Positions 16,635-25,359 of a stretch of 54,391 bases of DNA are shown here, one piece after another. Position 1 is the stretch's first letter. Every line of letters starts with the position of its first letter. This stretch comes from Candidatus Hydrogenedentota bacterium (GTDB lineage: Bacteria > Hydrogenedentota > Hydrogenedentia > Hydrogenedentales > SLHB01): NCBI GenBank assembly GCA_013359265.1, contig JABWCD010000039.1, positions 1 through 54,391 on the forward strand, read 5' to 3'. A program made the position numbers and the translations under genes. The notes under the pieces are model-generated. The model worked only from the letters and a program-made list of their open reading frames with translations, did not search any database and was not told the origin of the DNA.

Positions 16635-18029
16635 TTACAGCGCTTTCATGAACGCAACGAGGTCGGCCTTCTCCTCGGTGTTGAGTTTAAGCCCGAGCAC
16701 CAGGTTGAAAAACTCGACCGTGTCGTCCAGCGTGAGGCAGCGGTCGTCGTGCATGTACGGCGGCGAATCCTTGATGCCGCGCAGCGGGAACGACTTGATC
16801 GGCCCGTCCTGGCCCGCGAGCCGCCCGTTGATCGTCTTCGGCTTGAAGAAACGTTCCGCCTTGAGGTTGTGCATCAGGTTGTCCGTGTAGTACGGCGCGG
16901 GATGGCACTCGGCGCACCGGGCCTTCCCGTTGAACAGCGCCTCGCCGCGCAGTTCCTGCTCCGTCGCGTTCGACGGATCGAGCCTGCCGAACACGTCCAG
17001 TTTCGGCGCCGGCGGGAAATCGAGCAATGCCTCGAACTCGGCCATCGCGTGGACCTGATGCCCGCGATCCAAAATGTTGATGCCTTTCTTCGTTGCGATA
17101 ACCGGATCGCCGTCGAAGTACGCCGCCCGCTGCTCGAATTCGGTGAAATCCTCGACCGATTTCAGCGCGCGCTGCGATCCGAACAACCGTTGCACGTTTA
17201 CGCCGCGCAACGACGGCGTGTCGATGCGGTGGCGCAATTCCTGCGGACGAATGTCGCCGACGAGGTGGGTGGCCGAGTTCGTGTGCCCGTTTGCGTGGCA
17301 GTCGAAGCACGCCACCCCGCGGCTCGGCTGCGCGGAGCGCCGGTCTTCCGTCTGGTTGAACTGCTGCTGCGGGAACGGCGTCACGAGCAACCGCAGACCC
17401 TCCAACTGCTTCGGGTTCAAGACGCCGCTAAACAACTCGTAGTAGTTGAAGATGGTTACCAGCTTCCCCTTGCTGACATCGCCGAGGTCCGGGCGCGTCG
17501 TCAAGTAAATCGGCGCGGGAAACTCGGGAAGGAAATGGTCCGGCAAGTCGTAATCGAGATCGAAGCGGGTAAGATCGCGCTGCTCCTGCTTCTTGACCTC
17601 GTCGATCATGAATTTCGGGAAAAGCATTCCGCCTTCCGGATGGTTTGGGTGGGGCAGGGGATAGAAACCCTCCGGCCACAGTCCTTTCTCGCGAATTTCG
17701 TTTGGCGTCATCGCGGCCAGTTGGTCCCACGTCACTCCCGACGGCAGCTTCACGCGCACGCCGCTTTGCACCGCCTTGCCGCGCGACATCTTCGCGGCGC
17801 CGTCCGGTTTGTCGGACAGGTCGTACCGCTGGTTCAGCAAGTCCATATGCTTTTTCATAATGTCCGCTTTCGCCGCGGACATGCGTTCCATGGTCTGCGC
17901 AAACGGCGCGTGGACATCGACCGGCGCGTAGCTCTGCGGTACGTCCTGCGCCCACCCGGTTGCCCCGAAGAGACACACACACGCCGCGAGTCCGAGCAGA
18001 CCTATTCGCCGCAATGATTTTCGTTTCAT
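16635..18029 (-). CDS. Di-haem cytochrome c peroxidase-like protein, exported
   Basis: From the ATG at 18029 (MKRKSLRRIG) the protein is 464 aa with a Sec signal peptide ending near GWAQ. Two c-type haem motifs are present: CFDCH (241-245) and CAECH (372-376). The latter is preceded by GEALFNGKARC and followed by a PLRGIKDSPPYMHDD segment typical of the CcpA/MauG/BthA superfamily. Such proteins reduce hydrogen peroxide in the periplasm or carry out high-valent iron oxidations. Family members are usually 320-400 aa; the extra length is an N-terminal domain of about 200 residues. A few in-frame codons upstream of 18029 add only a non-signal tail, so this start is preferred. Confidence 0.88.
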   Translation of the reverse strand: MKRKSLRRIGLLGLAACVCLFGATGWAQDVPQSYAPVDVHAPFAQTMERMSAAKADIMKKHMDLLNQRYDLSDKPDGAAKMSRGKAVQSGVRVKLPSGVTWDQLAAMTPNEIREKGLWPEGFYPLPHPNHPEGGMLFPKFMIDEVKKQEQRDLTRFDLDYDLPDHFLPEFPAPIYLTTRPDLGDVSKGKLVTIFNYYELFSGVLNPKQLEGLRLLVTPFPQQQFNQTEDRRSAQPSRGVACFDCHANGHTNSATHLVGDIRPQELRHRIDTPSLRGVNVQRLFGSQRALKSVEDFTEFEQRAAYFDGDPVIATKKGINILDRGHQVHAMAEFEALLDFPPAPKLDVFGRLDPSNATEQELRGEALFNGKARCAECHPAPYYTDNLMHNLKAERFFKPKTINGRLAGQDGPIKSFPLRGIKDSPPYMHDDRCLTLDDTVEFFNLVLGLKLNTEEKADLVAFMKAL

Positions 18030-18365
18030 GGGAAGACCCCCCTTTCTTGACGCGTCAACGCGCGCCGCTCGCACACTTCACACCACATACGCCTTGGCAA
18101 CGCGGCCCACGACGGGTTGCGGGAAAAGTCTCTACCCGCAACGAACCGAACGCAGCCCTCAACTGGGTTCACCAAAGCGGATACGGGCTTCATCCTCGTA
18201 TCCGGCAGCCGTGAACCTTAAATTAGATATTGTCTAATATATGATATGCGCGCGTGCTTGTCAATACCAATTAAGACACTGAAAACAAACAGGTTGTATC
18301 GGTTGGCGGCTCCCGGAAATCGGTGCCGTACCGGATTGGCGAATGTGCCCCACCAACCTCGGCGG
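18030..18365. other. Intergenic region upstream of the peroxidase gene
   Basis: These 336 bp between two minus-strand genes have no supported gene. The AT-rich patch at 18215-18250 stands out from the GC-rich surroundings and holds the Fur/PerR-like box. Confidence 0.6.
18222..18238. promoter_or_regulatory. Candidate Fur/PerR box
   Basis: ATTAGATATTGTCTAAT is a 17-bp palindrome with one mismatched pair, in the 7-1-7 layout usual for Fur-family operators. It lies about 195 bp upstream of the peroxidase start codon in an AT-rich island. The fur-like gene sits just after the peroxidase gene. Confidence 0.6.
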
Positions 18366-20921
18366 CTATCGCCACCACTTCAGTATCAGCGGATCGCGTG
18401 TGGCGGAAGTGGTTTCGACGCTCAGGCGGGCGGGTCGCCGGTCGCGAGCAAGCTTGATGAGGATCGCGTTCTTGCCTTGCTTAAATGTCAGGGGCACGGT
18501 TTCCTCGCGCGAAGTGGAGTCCGATTCGCGCGCGCTCGAACTGTGGCATTCCGTGCCATTGATGAATACCTTCAAACAGCCTTCGAGCCGCACGCGCATC
18601 GTCGCGGCCTGGCGAGTAGGCGCCGCGCATTCCGCGTACGCGTAGAACGTTTCGGGCAATGTCGAAACCGGCCCAGCAAACGGCAACCCGAGCGCGGCGT
18701 CGAAATCGATCTCGTTCCGCACCTCGCCGATCACGTACCAGCGTGTCCACCGCACCGGATCGCGCCATCCCGCGTGGATCGCCGTCAAATCCACCTGCTG
18801 CTCGGGCGGATATTTCGTGTCGTGCCCGGCGCCGCCCCAATTCGGGAAGGGGCCGATGAGGCTCCACAGCCGTGCGCGCTCGGAACGCTCGCGCCGCAGC
18901 CAGTCCAACACGGACTGCTGGATCGGTTGCGTTATCTCGCCGGGAACGGACCGGCGGCCGAAGTGGCGTATGAGATTCAAATACAGCCGATCGGCGACGG
19001 GGTCGCTGCCCAGGTGTTCGAGCACGCGCGCGTGGGTGAAGACCATGCGCCCGGAGCCAAACCGGCGCACCAGCATGTCTTCCCCGAACCACGGCGCATC
19101 GTCGCCGGAGCGCGCGGCGATCGTGCCGCACATGCGTTCGTCGGATTGCTCCTCGAACGATCGCCGGGGAACGATATTGCGATACGCCTGACGCATCAGG
19201 CAGCGCGATGGCAGTCCGTCGAAAACGGGATGCAATCGAACGTAATGGAACCCGCCGAATACGTCGACGGTCGTCGCCTTCAACGCGTCGTCAATGCGTT
19301 CCGCCAAATCGTTCCAATCCGCGGGAGGCGAAAAAACGATCGCCACCGCGCCCGCGCGCACTTCGTTCAACAGATTGATGAGTTCGGTTTCGGGATACGC
19401 GCGGACCGTGTTCGTCAGTGGCGGCACAATGTAGACACGCGGCTTTGTTCCCGCGGGCTTGGCGGGCGCGGTGCAACGCTCCGTCCATTCGCCGTGCGGA
19501 TCGAGCACCGAAACCTCGACATCGCACACCGGGGCCGGTTCCACCACCTGCAAGTCGATGCGGTTTTGCGCCAGCAGCTTCATGCCCTGCATCAGCCGCA
19601 CGACAAACTTGTGAACGCCAACCGAGCCCGACGCGGAGATGGTGCCCGTCCACACGTCGCGCGTCTGCTTCGGCACTTTAATCGAACGTTTCTTCTTCCA
19701 GAGCACCTGGTTTGTCGGCCCCACCACCTGCAGCGACAAATCGGCAAGCGGCTCGCTGCGATCGTCATTGACGATCGTCACGGCGACCGGCACTTCCTCG
19801 CGCGGCACCAGGTTCGTTCGCGATGCGCGTATCGCGAGCATCAGCGGCGTTTGGACGCGCGCGAACCCGGCGGCATCTACGTCCGGCAGTCCGTCAACGC
19901 AATAGCCTGCCACTTTCGCGTTCACCCGCGCCGCGGCGATTTGCAGCACAAGGGCTTCGCCGCGCGCTTCCTGGATTGCCGTCGTTGCGTGCGCCGCACT
20001 CTCCAACACCCGGTCGATCTCGCGGTCGGCCAGTTCGCGATCGAGCGCAGCGTCACTGCCGGACAATCCAATCCCCGTCAAGGCCGGTTGCGTCCCGAAC
20101 GACGCGAGCAGGACCGGCATACCCGGTTCGCCCACGTGTTCGTAGAACCGCTCCGCCCGGCCGGAACTCGGCGAAGGAAGGTGGCAGATCGCGGAATCCA
20201 GCGCGCCAATTTCGTCCTGGTACGGACGCATGAAGCGTGAGTCGCCCTCCAACGCATCCAATGCCGTAACAACAATCCGGCTTGGGTCGAGCTGGTGAAC
20301 GTGTCGCATTGCCGAACCGGAATCGTCACTTTGCGCTATGTGCCATATGACGATCGACGGATGGTTTCGGCGCGCCATGACCGTCGCATCCACCGTCTGC
20401 ATTCCGCCGTTCGGATCGAGTTCGTCGCAGACCAGCAGGCCAAGTTCGTCGGCGGCATCGAGCACGCGCGCGGGAATGGGGCCGCCGCGCGCGCGCAAAA
20501 AGTTGAACCCCGCGCGCTTGAGCCGGGCGACAAGTCCCTGCGCGCCGGATTCGTCAGCGCAGGACGCAACGTCGGCCGCCTCCAAGACGACGCCGCGCAA
20601 CAGGATCGGCTTGGTGTTGAGGTGAAACCGGTTGTCCTTCAGCGTGCACTCGCGCATACCGAATCGCGCGGCGAGGGGGGTGGCCGGGTTCGTCCCGCCG
20701 GTTTCGCACCGGACCGCGATCAGTGCCGGATTGTCGGGAGACCAGGGCTGGAACTCGGGCAGGTCGATAATCAGGGTCGCAAGTTCGCCTTCGCTGGAGT
20801 AGGGCGTGCCCTCGACAGTGACTCGGACCGGTCCCGGCGGCCGCTCGAGCAGGGAGGCTTGCACTCGCTTGCGCCGCAGGTCCGGTTGCAGAAACAGCGG
20901 TGCAGGGGTCAATGCGTCCAC
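18366..20921 (-). CDS. GH2-like protein without catalytic glutamates and without N-terminal domain
   Basis: The 851-aa protein starts with GTG at 20921. It opens inside what looks like the end of a GH2 jelly-roll domain, then an Ig-like domain, then a TIM-barrel GH2 core (FGMREC, NTKPILLRGVV, RRNHPSIVIW). The acid/base position of the usual W-S-L-G-N-E is Ser198 here (WHIAQS). The nucleophile position of the usual E-F/Y-G is Ser274 (LLASFGTQ). Later regions include a flavodoxin/ThuA-like stretch and a C-terminal galactose-binding-like jelly roll (GPFPNWGG). An in-frame TGA lies 12 codons upstream, so no longer start is available. It may be a pseudoenzyme that binds glycans or a decaying gene; the long open frame favours function. 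Confidence 0.75.
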   Translation of the reverse strand: MDALTPAPLFLQPDLRRKRVQASLLERPPGPVRVTVEGTPYSSEGELATLIIDLPEFQPWSPDNPALIAVRCETGGTNPATPLAARFGMRECTLKDNRFHLNTKPILLRGVVLEAADVASCADESGAQGLVARLKRAGFNFLRARGGPIPARVLDAADELGLLVCDELDPNGGMQTVDATVMARRNHPSIVIWHIAQSDDSGSAMRHVHQLDPSRIVVTALDALEGDSRFMRPYQDEIGALDSAICHLPSPSSGRAERFYEHVGEPGMPVLLASFGTQPALTGIGLSGSDAALDRELADREIDRVLESAAHATTAIQEARGEALVLQIAAARVNAKVAGYCVDGLPDVDAAGFARVQTPLMLAIRASRTNLVPREEVPVAVTIVNDDRSEPLADLSLQVVGPTNQVLWKKKRSIKVPKQTRDVWTGTISASGSVGVHKFVVRLMQGMKLLAQNRIDLQVVEPAPVCDVEVSVLDPHGEWTERCTAPAKPAGTKPRVYIVPPLTNTVRAYPETELINLLNEVRAGAVAIVFSPPADWNDLAERIDDALKATTVDVFGGFHYVRLHPVFDGLPSRCLMRQAYRNIVPRRSFEEQSDERMCGTIAARSGDDAPWFGEDMLVRRFGSGRMVFTHARVLEHLGSDPVADRLYLNLIRHFGRRSVPGEITQPIQQSVLDWLRRERSERARLWSLIGPFPNWGGAGHDTKYPPEQQVDLTAIHAGWRDPVRWTRWYVIGEVRNEIDFDAALGLPFAGPVSTLPETFYAYAECAAPTRQAATMRVRLEGCLKVFINGTECHSSSARESDSTSREETVPLTFKQGKNAILIKLARDRRPARLSVETTSATRDPLILKWWR

Positions 20922-21096
20922 GAACGCACCCCAGACGCGCCCCTTCGCGCGTCACGCCAACCGATTCGACTGTAAAATGCGGCCATGCTATGGTCTCGCC
21001 TGCGTGCGACGATGGTACCCGCCCCCCGCGTGCGGGTCAAGGCACGCGGAACTTTCCCCCGGCGAGGTGTGTTTCACGGTTCAGGAGGGTCGGACT

Positions 21097-21972
21097 ATGT
21101 CTTGGCTACGAATTCTAGTCGCGGTAGTCGTCGCGCTGCCGATAGGCGCCCTGGCCGGAAAGTATTATACCGCCCAGGATTTGGACGCAAAGCTCGCCGC
21201 TCTTGCCAACGAACGCGATGCGCTCAAGGCCGGCGAAAAATCGCTTCAGGACGAAATCAGTGCGGCCAAGAGCGAGGCGGAATCCCTCGCGCGCGAAAAC
21301 CGCCGCTTGCAGGATCAGGTGGCCTCCGCACAGAAGGTCGAGCCGGTCGACGAGATTTCGCTGGAAGCCGTCGGCGAACCGGCGGACGCGACGCTCGATT
21401 CGGGAATTCAAAACGAAGCCGATGCCTCGGCCCGCGACGGCGACCGCGGCCGCGGCGACAACCCGAACGAGACGGACGCCGAGCGCGAAGCCCGCATCGC
21501 GCAATGGCGTGAAGAACGCGAACAGCGCGGCGCGGAAATGCGTGACCGCATGCGCCAATTCATGGACGAGCAAATCCAAAACGCGCCCGACAAGGCGACC
21601 CAGGACCGGCTCGCGTCGATCAGCGCGAACGGCGAGGCGATGATGGACCTGTTCCAACAAATGCGCGAAGCCCAAACGGACGAGGAGCGCGATGTCATCC
21701 GCGACGAAATGCGCGCGATGGGCGAGACCACGCGCCAGTTGGTCCAGGAGCAACAGGACCACCTGATGCGCGAAAGTCTCAAGCAGAGCGGCGTCACCGA
21801 CCCGGCCGCGCAGAACGCGGCCATGCAATCGCTACGGCAAACGATGGAAGGCCCCTTCTTCCGCGGGCCGATGGCGTGGGGCGGTGGCGGCGGTTTTGAC
21901 GGCGGCGGGTTCTTCGGCGGGCGTGGCCGCGGCCGCGGTCCCGATGGCGGAGGCGGACCGCCCCGCAGCTAG
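21097..21972 (+). CDS. Exported or membrane-anchored coiled-coil protein with Gly-rich tail
   Basis: ATG at 21097 follows a CAGGAGGGT site. The 291-aa product has one N-terminal hydrophobic segment (ILVAVVVALPIGALAG). A leucine-zipper-like coiled coil follows (residues about 27-75, rich in Lys/Glu/Ala). An acidic linker leads to a second long helical stretch (about 120-250; REARIAQWREEREQR onward), and the tail is Gly/Phe/Arg-rich (GGGGGFDGGG, GRGRGRG). No family is recognised. The helical part resembles periplasmic Spy/CpxP- or Zn-resistance-like proteins in composition only. It is divergent from the GH2-like gene and convergent with btaB. Confidence 0.75.
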   Translation: MSWLRILVAVVVALPIGALAGKYYTAQDLDAKLAALANERDALKAGEKSLQDEISAAKSEAESLARENRRLQDQVASAQKVEPVDEISLEAVGEPADATLDSGIQNEADASARDGDRGRGDNPNETDAEREARIAQWREEREQRGAEMRDRMRQFMDEQIQNAPDKATQDRLASISANGEAMMDLFQQMREAQTDEERDVIRDEMRAMGETTRQLVQEQQDHLMRESLKQSGVTDPAAQNAAMQSLRQTMEGPFFRGPMAWGGGGGFDGGGFFGGRGRGRGPDGGGGPPRS

Positions 21973-21978
21973 CAACGT

Positions 21979-22707
21979 CTACGGTTTGCGCCCGATAAAG
22001 ACGTAGTGCGGCACGCGCAAACCGAACAGGTAGCCGATTCGCGCGCGCTGCTCGATGCACGTCAGCGAAATCAGTTTGCGGCGAAGATATGGCAAGTGGT
22101 CCGGCGAAAGGTAGACGTTGTCCATGCCGAACCAGGCCGGCCAGACGTGGCGCGTGAACCGGGAGTGGCTCGCAAGGCCCGCTGCCGGATATTTCCGCGC
22201 AACGTAGAAATCCACCGCCCCTAACGCGCCTCCAGGCGACAACAACGCGACTGCGTGATCGATCGCCGCAAACCAGTCGGGAATCATCGTCAACGAGTAG
22301 GAAAACGTGACGACATCCGCGCGGCCTTCCGGCGGCGCGAACGACGCGGCGTCCTCGCGAACGGTGTGAACGTTTGTCCACTTGTTCCGTTCGATTCGCT
22401 CGCGCGCCACTTCCAGAAGCGATTCCGAAAGGTCGACTACGTACACGCTGCGGAGCGCGCGAATCCGCTCTCCAATGCGTTCGAGGTTCTCGCCCGTTCC
22501 GCCGCCCATCTCGATCCACACGCCGCCGTCCGGTTTCGGCAGGCGTTGGTAAAGCGCATCTCGTCCGTGCAGAAGTTTCTTGCGCGAGTCGTCGTAGACG
22601 GAGGCTTGGGCGCGATAGAAGCTGTCAAGCCGATCGGCGTGCGTTTCGCCGCGAATGGGCGCAAACGCCATGTGAAACGCCGCTTTGATGTCTTTCGCCA
22701 GCGCCAT
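21979..22707 (-). CDS. btaB: Diacylglycerylhomoserine N-methyltransferase (BtaB-like)
   Basis: From the ATG at 22707 the protein is 242 aa. It has a class I SAM-dependent methyltransferase fold: motif I WIEMGGGTGENLERIG (about 64-79), the acidic YVVDLSES and the VVTFSYSLTMIPDW post motif. With BtaA it would methylate the homoserine head group three times to give the betaine lipid DGTS at the membrane. The assignment depends on the btaA gene immediately upstream. The two overlap by one nucleotide (TGATG), which indicates coupled translation. Confidence 0.88.
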   Translation of the reverse strand: MALAKDIKAAFHMAFAPIRGETHADRLDSFYRAQASVYDDSRKKLLHGRDALYQRLPKPDGGVWIEMGGGTGENLERIGERIRALRSVYVVDLSESLLEVARERIERNKWTNVHTVREDAASFAPPEGRADVVTFSYSLTMIPDWFAAIDHAVALLSPGGALGAVDFYVARKYPAAGLASHSRFTRHVWPAWFGMDNVYLSPDHLPYLRRKLISLTCIEQRARIGYLFGLRVPHYVFIGRKP

Positions 22708-23900
22708 CAGGCCGCGGCCAGGTCGGCGATGTAGAAACTGCCGTACGTGTGTACGCGGTCGCGCGCGTGCAAGTGCACGGCAAGATCGCGATGGTACGTA
22801 AGCAACTCGCCCACGCGCCGGCGCGATCCCTCCACTCGGACTTCGAGCGGGTCGACGAAGTCCACCTGTAACCCGCCGCTCCGCCAAATGACGCGGGCGC
22901 CGGGCGCCGCGCGATCCACGATGGCCTGCCACTCGCGCTGAAGAAACGGTTCGCGCGCCGTGCTGAGCCAGTCCATATGATCCAGCAGCACGTATCGCGA
23001 AATGCGCACGTCGCTCGCGCGAAGAAACGACTCGATCGTCGCCGTATGCACCGATATACGGTCCACCAATCCGCCCTTCAGCTTCGCGAAGTTTTCCGCC
23101 TTCAGATATTCGGGGCAACACTCGGGCGTGTACGCGCCGGTAAGGTACACGCGCCAAAAATAATTGTCCTGAAGCGAAAGTTGCCCGAACACCGCATCGA
23201 GGCATTCTCCGATAAACTGCGATATGCCGTCCTCGTAGTGCCGCTCCACCTGCAGCCGTTGCGGCCGCGGGACGCCCAATAGCGAAAGCGTGTAGTCGCG
23301 CCCCACCGCCCATCGAATCGGGCGCGTCCATACCGCGTCACGGATGTTCGCATAATAAATGCTGCTCTGCTCGTCGACCGATCCCGCGTCGAGAATGGCG
23401 TGAATCGCATCGCGCACGTTTGCGACGCGGTCGACGTACAGGTTGACGAGCCACGCGAACACGCCGGATGTGCCGTGAAAATAGAAACTCCGCCGCCGCG
23501 TTTCGCCGGAAAAGAAGTAGATGCGGCGGTCCCAATACGCTTGCGCGCGCGCCGACATCCGCGGGCGCAGTTGCGACGCGTACACGCGCGTACAGTCCGG
23601 CAGCGCGCCCTGACCGAACAACTGAAAGAATTCCTCGAATTCGAGACCGCGAATCGCCGCAAGTTTGAGTTCGAGCAGCGCGTTCTGCCGCGGGTTCATG
23701 TCCACCGCGTACACGTGCGCGGGCGCCTGCAACGCATAGTCCAGCGTGTTGCACCCCGCGGACGTGATGACCATGACGGTGTCCCGCGGCCCGAGCGCCA
23801 GCGCGGCGCGATCGAGGCGCGGGTCTTCCCAGCACGTGTTGTAGACGAGATTGTTGCCGTGCACGTGGCGAAACGCCCGCGCGCTTAACCAGTTCCACAC
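22707..23900 (-). CDS. btaA: Diacylglycerol 3-amino-3-carboxypropyl transferase (BtaA-like, DUF3419)
   Basis: The 397-aa protein has the DUF3419/BtaA signature: NNLVYNTCWEDPRLDR near the N-terminus, the SAM site VMVITSAGCNTLDYAL (about 43-58), YAVDMNPRQNALLELK and, later, HMDWLS. BtaA transfers the 3-amino-3-carboxypropyl group of SAM to diacylglycerol, the first step to the betaine lipid DGTS. In Rhodobacter and Sinorhizobium this replaces phospholipids under phosphate starvation. Length fits the family. No Pho box is evident in the 91 bp between it and the upstream beta-helix gene. Confidence 0.92.
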   Translation of the reverse strand: MWNWLSARAFRHVHGNNLVYNTCWEDPRLDRAALALGPRDTVMVITSAGCNTLDYALQAPAHVYAVDMNPRQNALLELKLAAIRGLEFEEFFQLFGQGALPDCTRVYASQLRPRMSARAQAYWDRRIYFFSGETRRRSFYFHGTSGVFAWLVNLYVDRVANVRDAIHAILDAGSVDEQSSIYYANIRDAVWTRPIRWAVGRDYTLSLLGVPRPQRLQVERHYEDGISQFIGECLDAVFGQLSLQDNYFWRVYLTGAYTPECCPEYLKAENFAKLKGGLVDRISVHTATIESFLRASDVRISRYVLLDHMDWLSTAREPFLQREWQAIVDRAAPGARVIWRSGGLQVDFVDPLEVRVEGSRRRVGELLTYHRDLAVHLHARDRVHTYGSFYIADLAAA

Positions 23901-23991
23901 GATCGATGTTCTCCCGGCCGCCGTTCAATTCGCGTCGCGGGAGTTTATGGCCTGATTGTGTGAAATGTGTTAGCCGCTCGAGTGCGGCGCG

Positions 23992-25332
23992 TTAGCGCAA
24001 CTCCTCGACCTTCAGCGTTACGTCCTTCTGCTTGCCGCCGAGGGACGTCTTCGCGCCGTACGGATTGCGCACCGTTATCGTGCCCGATACAGCCGTCACG
24101 CCGCAGTCGCCCTCCGTCTGTTCATAGACCATGAATGGACGGTCGTGGTCGTCTTCAACCACGCACGAATCGAACACAATTCCGCCGAAGTGTTTCGTCA
24201 CGTTCTCGCGGAACAGGTGCAGCCAAATCGGCGCCCACGCACCCGCCGACTGGCGGTTGTTTGCGGCGTTGCGCACGGTGCAATGGATGAACTTCACGCT
24301 CGCGCGCTTCAACGATTTGTCCTGCACTTTGATGCCATAGGCCTCGGTGTTCTCGACCGTGCAGTTGCGAAAGACGACGGAACCCTCCGGCCCGTTGTCG
24401 CCGATCTTCGTTACCCGGATGCCCGCGCCGCGCATGCTCGAAACGCGGCAGTTCTCGAACAGGATCGACGTTGGTTTTGAGTCGAGTTTCTGGTGCGCCA
24501 GAAATACTTCGATGCCGTCGCCGTAATTGTCCGTGAACGAGCAATTGCGGAAGACAATGTCCTTCACCATTTCGTGCGCCGAATCGGGCTCGATGTCGAC
24601 GCCCGCGGACGGCGGCGTCCCCCACGTGTTTTTGAACGCGCAATTCTCGACGGTCAACCCATCGACACTGATCACGCTGATGCCCTGGCGGTAGTTGTTG
24701 TCACACACGACGTCGCGCAACACGATATTCTTGCAGGGCCGCTTTTCCTTTCCGCCGGCGACATAGATGCCGTCGCCGCCCGTATCGCAAATCGTAAGCC
24801 CCTCGACGACAACGTTGGAGCATCCGTTTAACGACAACCCGGAACGCCACTCGGCCTTTTCGTATTGCCCGAACCAGCGTTCCCAGCCCATGCGGTGGAT
24901 CACGTCGCCGACAATGTAGTCTTCTTTCTGCATGCGCAGTTTAGCGCCGTACCCGCGAATCGTCAGGTTCTCGATGTTCGATGCGCGAAACAGCGAGTCG
25001 CCCTTGCCCCGGAATTCGCCGCGCTTCGCGACGACGGCGGCTCCGGGCTCGAGCACGATCTCCTGATTTCCGGCGAGCGTGATCGGACGGACGATCCACT
25101 CCTTCGTCATGTTCGGAATCACGACGCGTTTTGCGCCGGAATTAATGGCGGCCTGCAACGCATCGGTCGAATCTTCTTCGTTGAAACCCCACCACGCCGC
25201 ATTCGCCTCGGTCCGCGCGCCGCTCGCCACTTCCTCGACAGCCTTCGGGTCCGGCGCATTGCCCGACGCGCCCGCCGAAAAAATCAGGCCCGCAACGGCA
25301 AACAGACCGGCCACAAACCTTATGTGTCGCAT
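23992..25332 (-). CDS. Secreted right-handed parallel beta-helix protein
   Basis: The 446-aa protein has a signal peptide (MRHIRFVAGLFAVAGLIFSAGA). An opening EDSTDALQAAINSGAKRVVIP is typical of pectate-lyase-fold and GH28-like proteins. About ten short repeats follow with N-x-x-x-x-N-C/T-x-F and G-I/D-G-I/V steps (for example GDGIYVAGG, GISVISVDGLTVENCAF). The fold supports polysaccharide lyase, hydrolase or epimerase activity, but no catalytic set is recognisable. It lies 27 nt downstream of the membrane-protein gene at 25360-27255 and probably shares its transcript. Confidence 0.85.
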   Translation of the reverse strand: MRHIRFVAGLFAVAGLIFSAGASGNAPDPKAVEEVASGARTEANAAWWGFNEEDSTDALQAAINSGAKRVVIPNMTKEWIVRPITLAGNQEIVLEPGAAVVAKRGEFRGKGDSLFRASNIENLTIRGYGAKLRMQKEDYIVGDVIHRMGWERWFGQYEKAEWRSGLSLNGCSNVVVEGLTICDTGGDGIYVAGGKEKRPCKNIVLRDVVCDNNYRQGISVISVDGLTVENCAFKNTWGTPPSAGVDIEPDSAHEMVKDIVFRNCSFTDNYGDGIEVFLAHQKLDSKPTSILFENCRVSSMRGAGIRVTKIGDNGPEGSVVFRNCTVENTEAYGIKVQDKSLKRASVKFIHCTVRNAANNRQSAGAWAPIWLHLFRENVTKHFGGIVFDSCVVEDDHDRPFMVYEQTEGDCGVTAVSGTITVRNPYGAKTSLGGKQKDVTLKVEELR

Positions 25333-25359
25333 CCCATTGCTCCCATTGCTCCGATCAAA

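Noticed and set aside
16572-18017. 481-codon open frame on the plus strand
   Set aside because: Antisense to the di-haem peroxidase, which has clear haem motifs and a signal peptide; the product has biased composition.
18246-20240. 664-codon open frame on the plus strand
   Set aside because: It is antisense to the GH2-like gene. The product is Arg/His/Ala-rich with no domain, as expected from GC-rich third positions.
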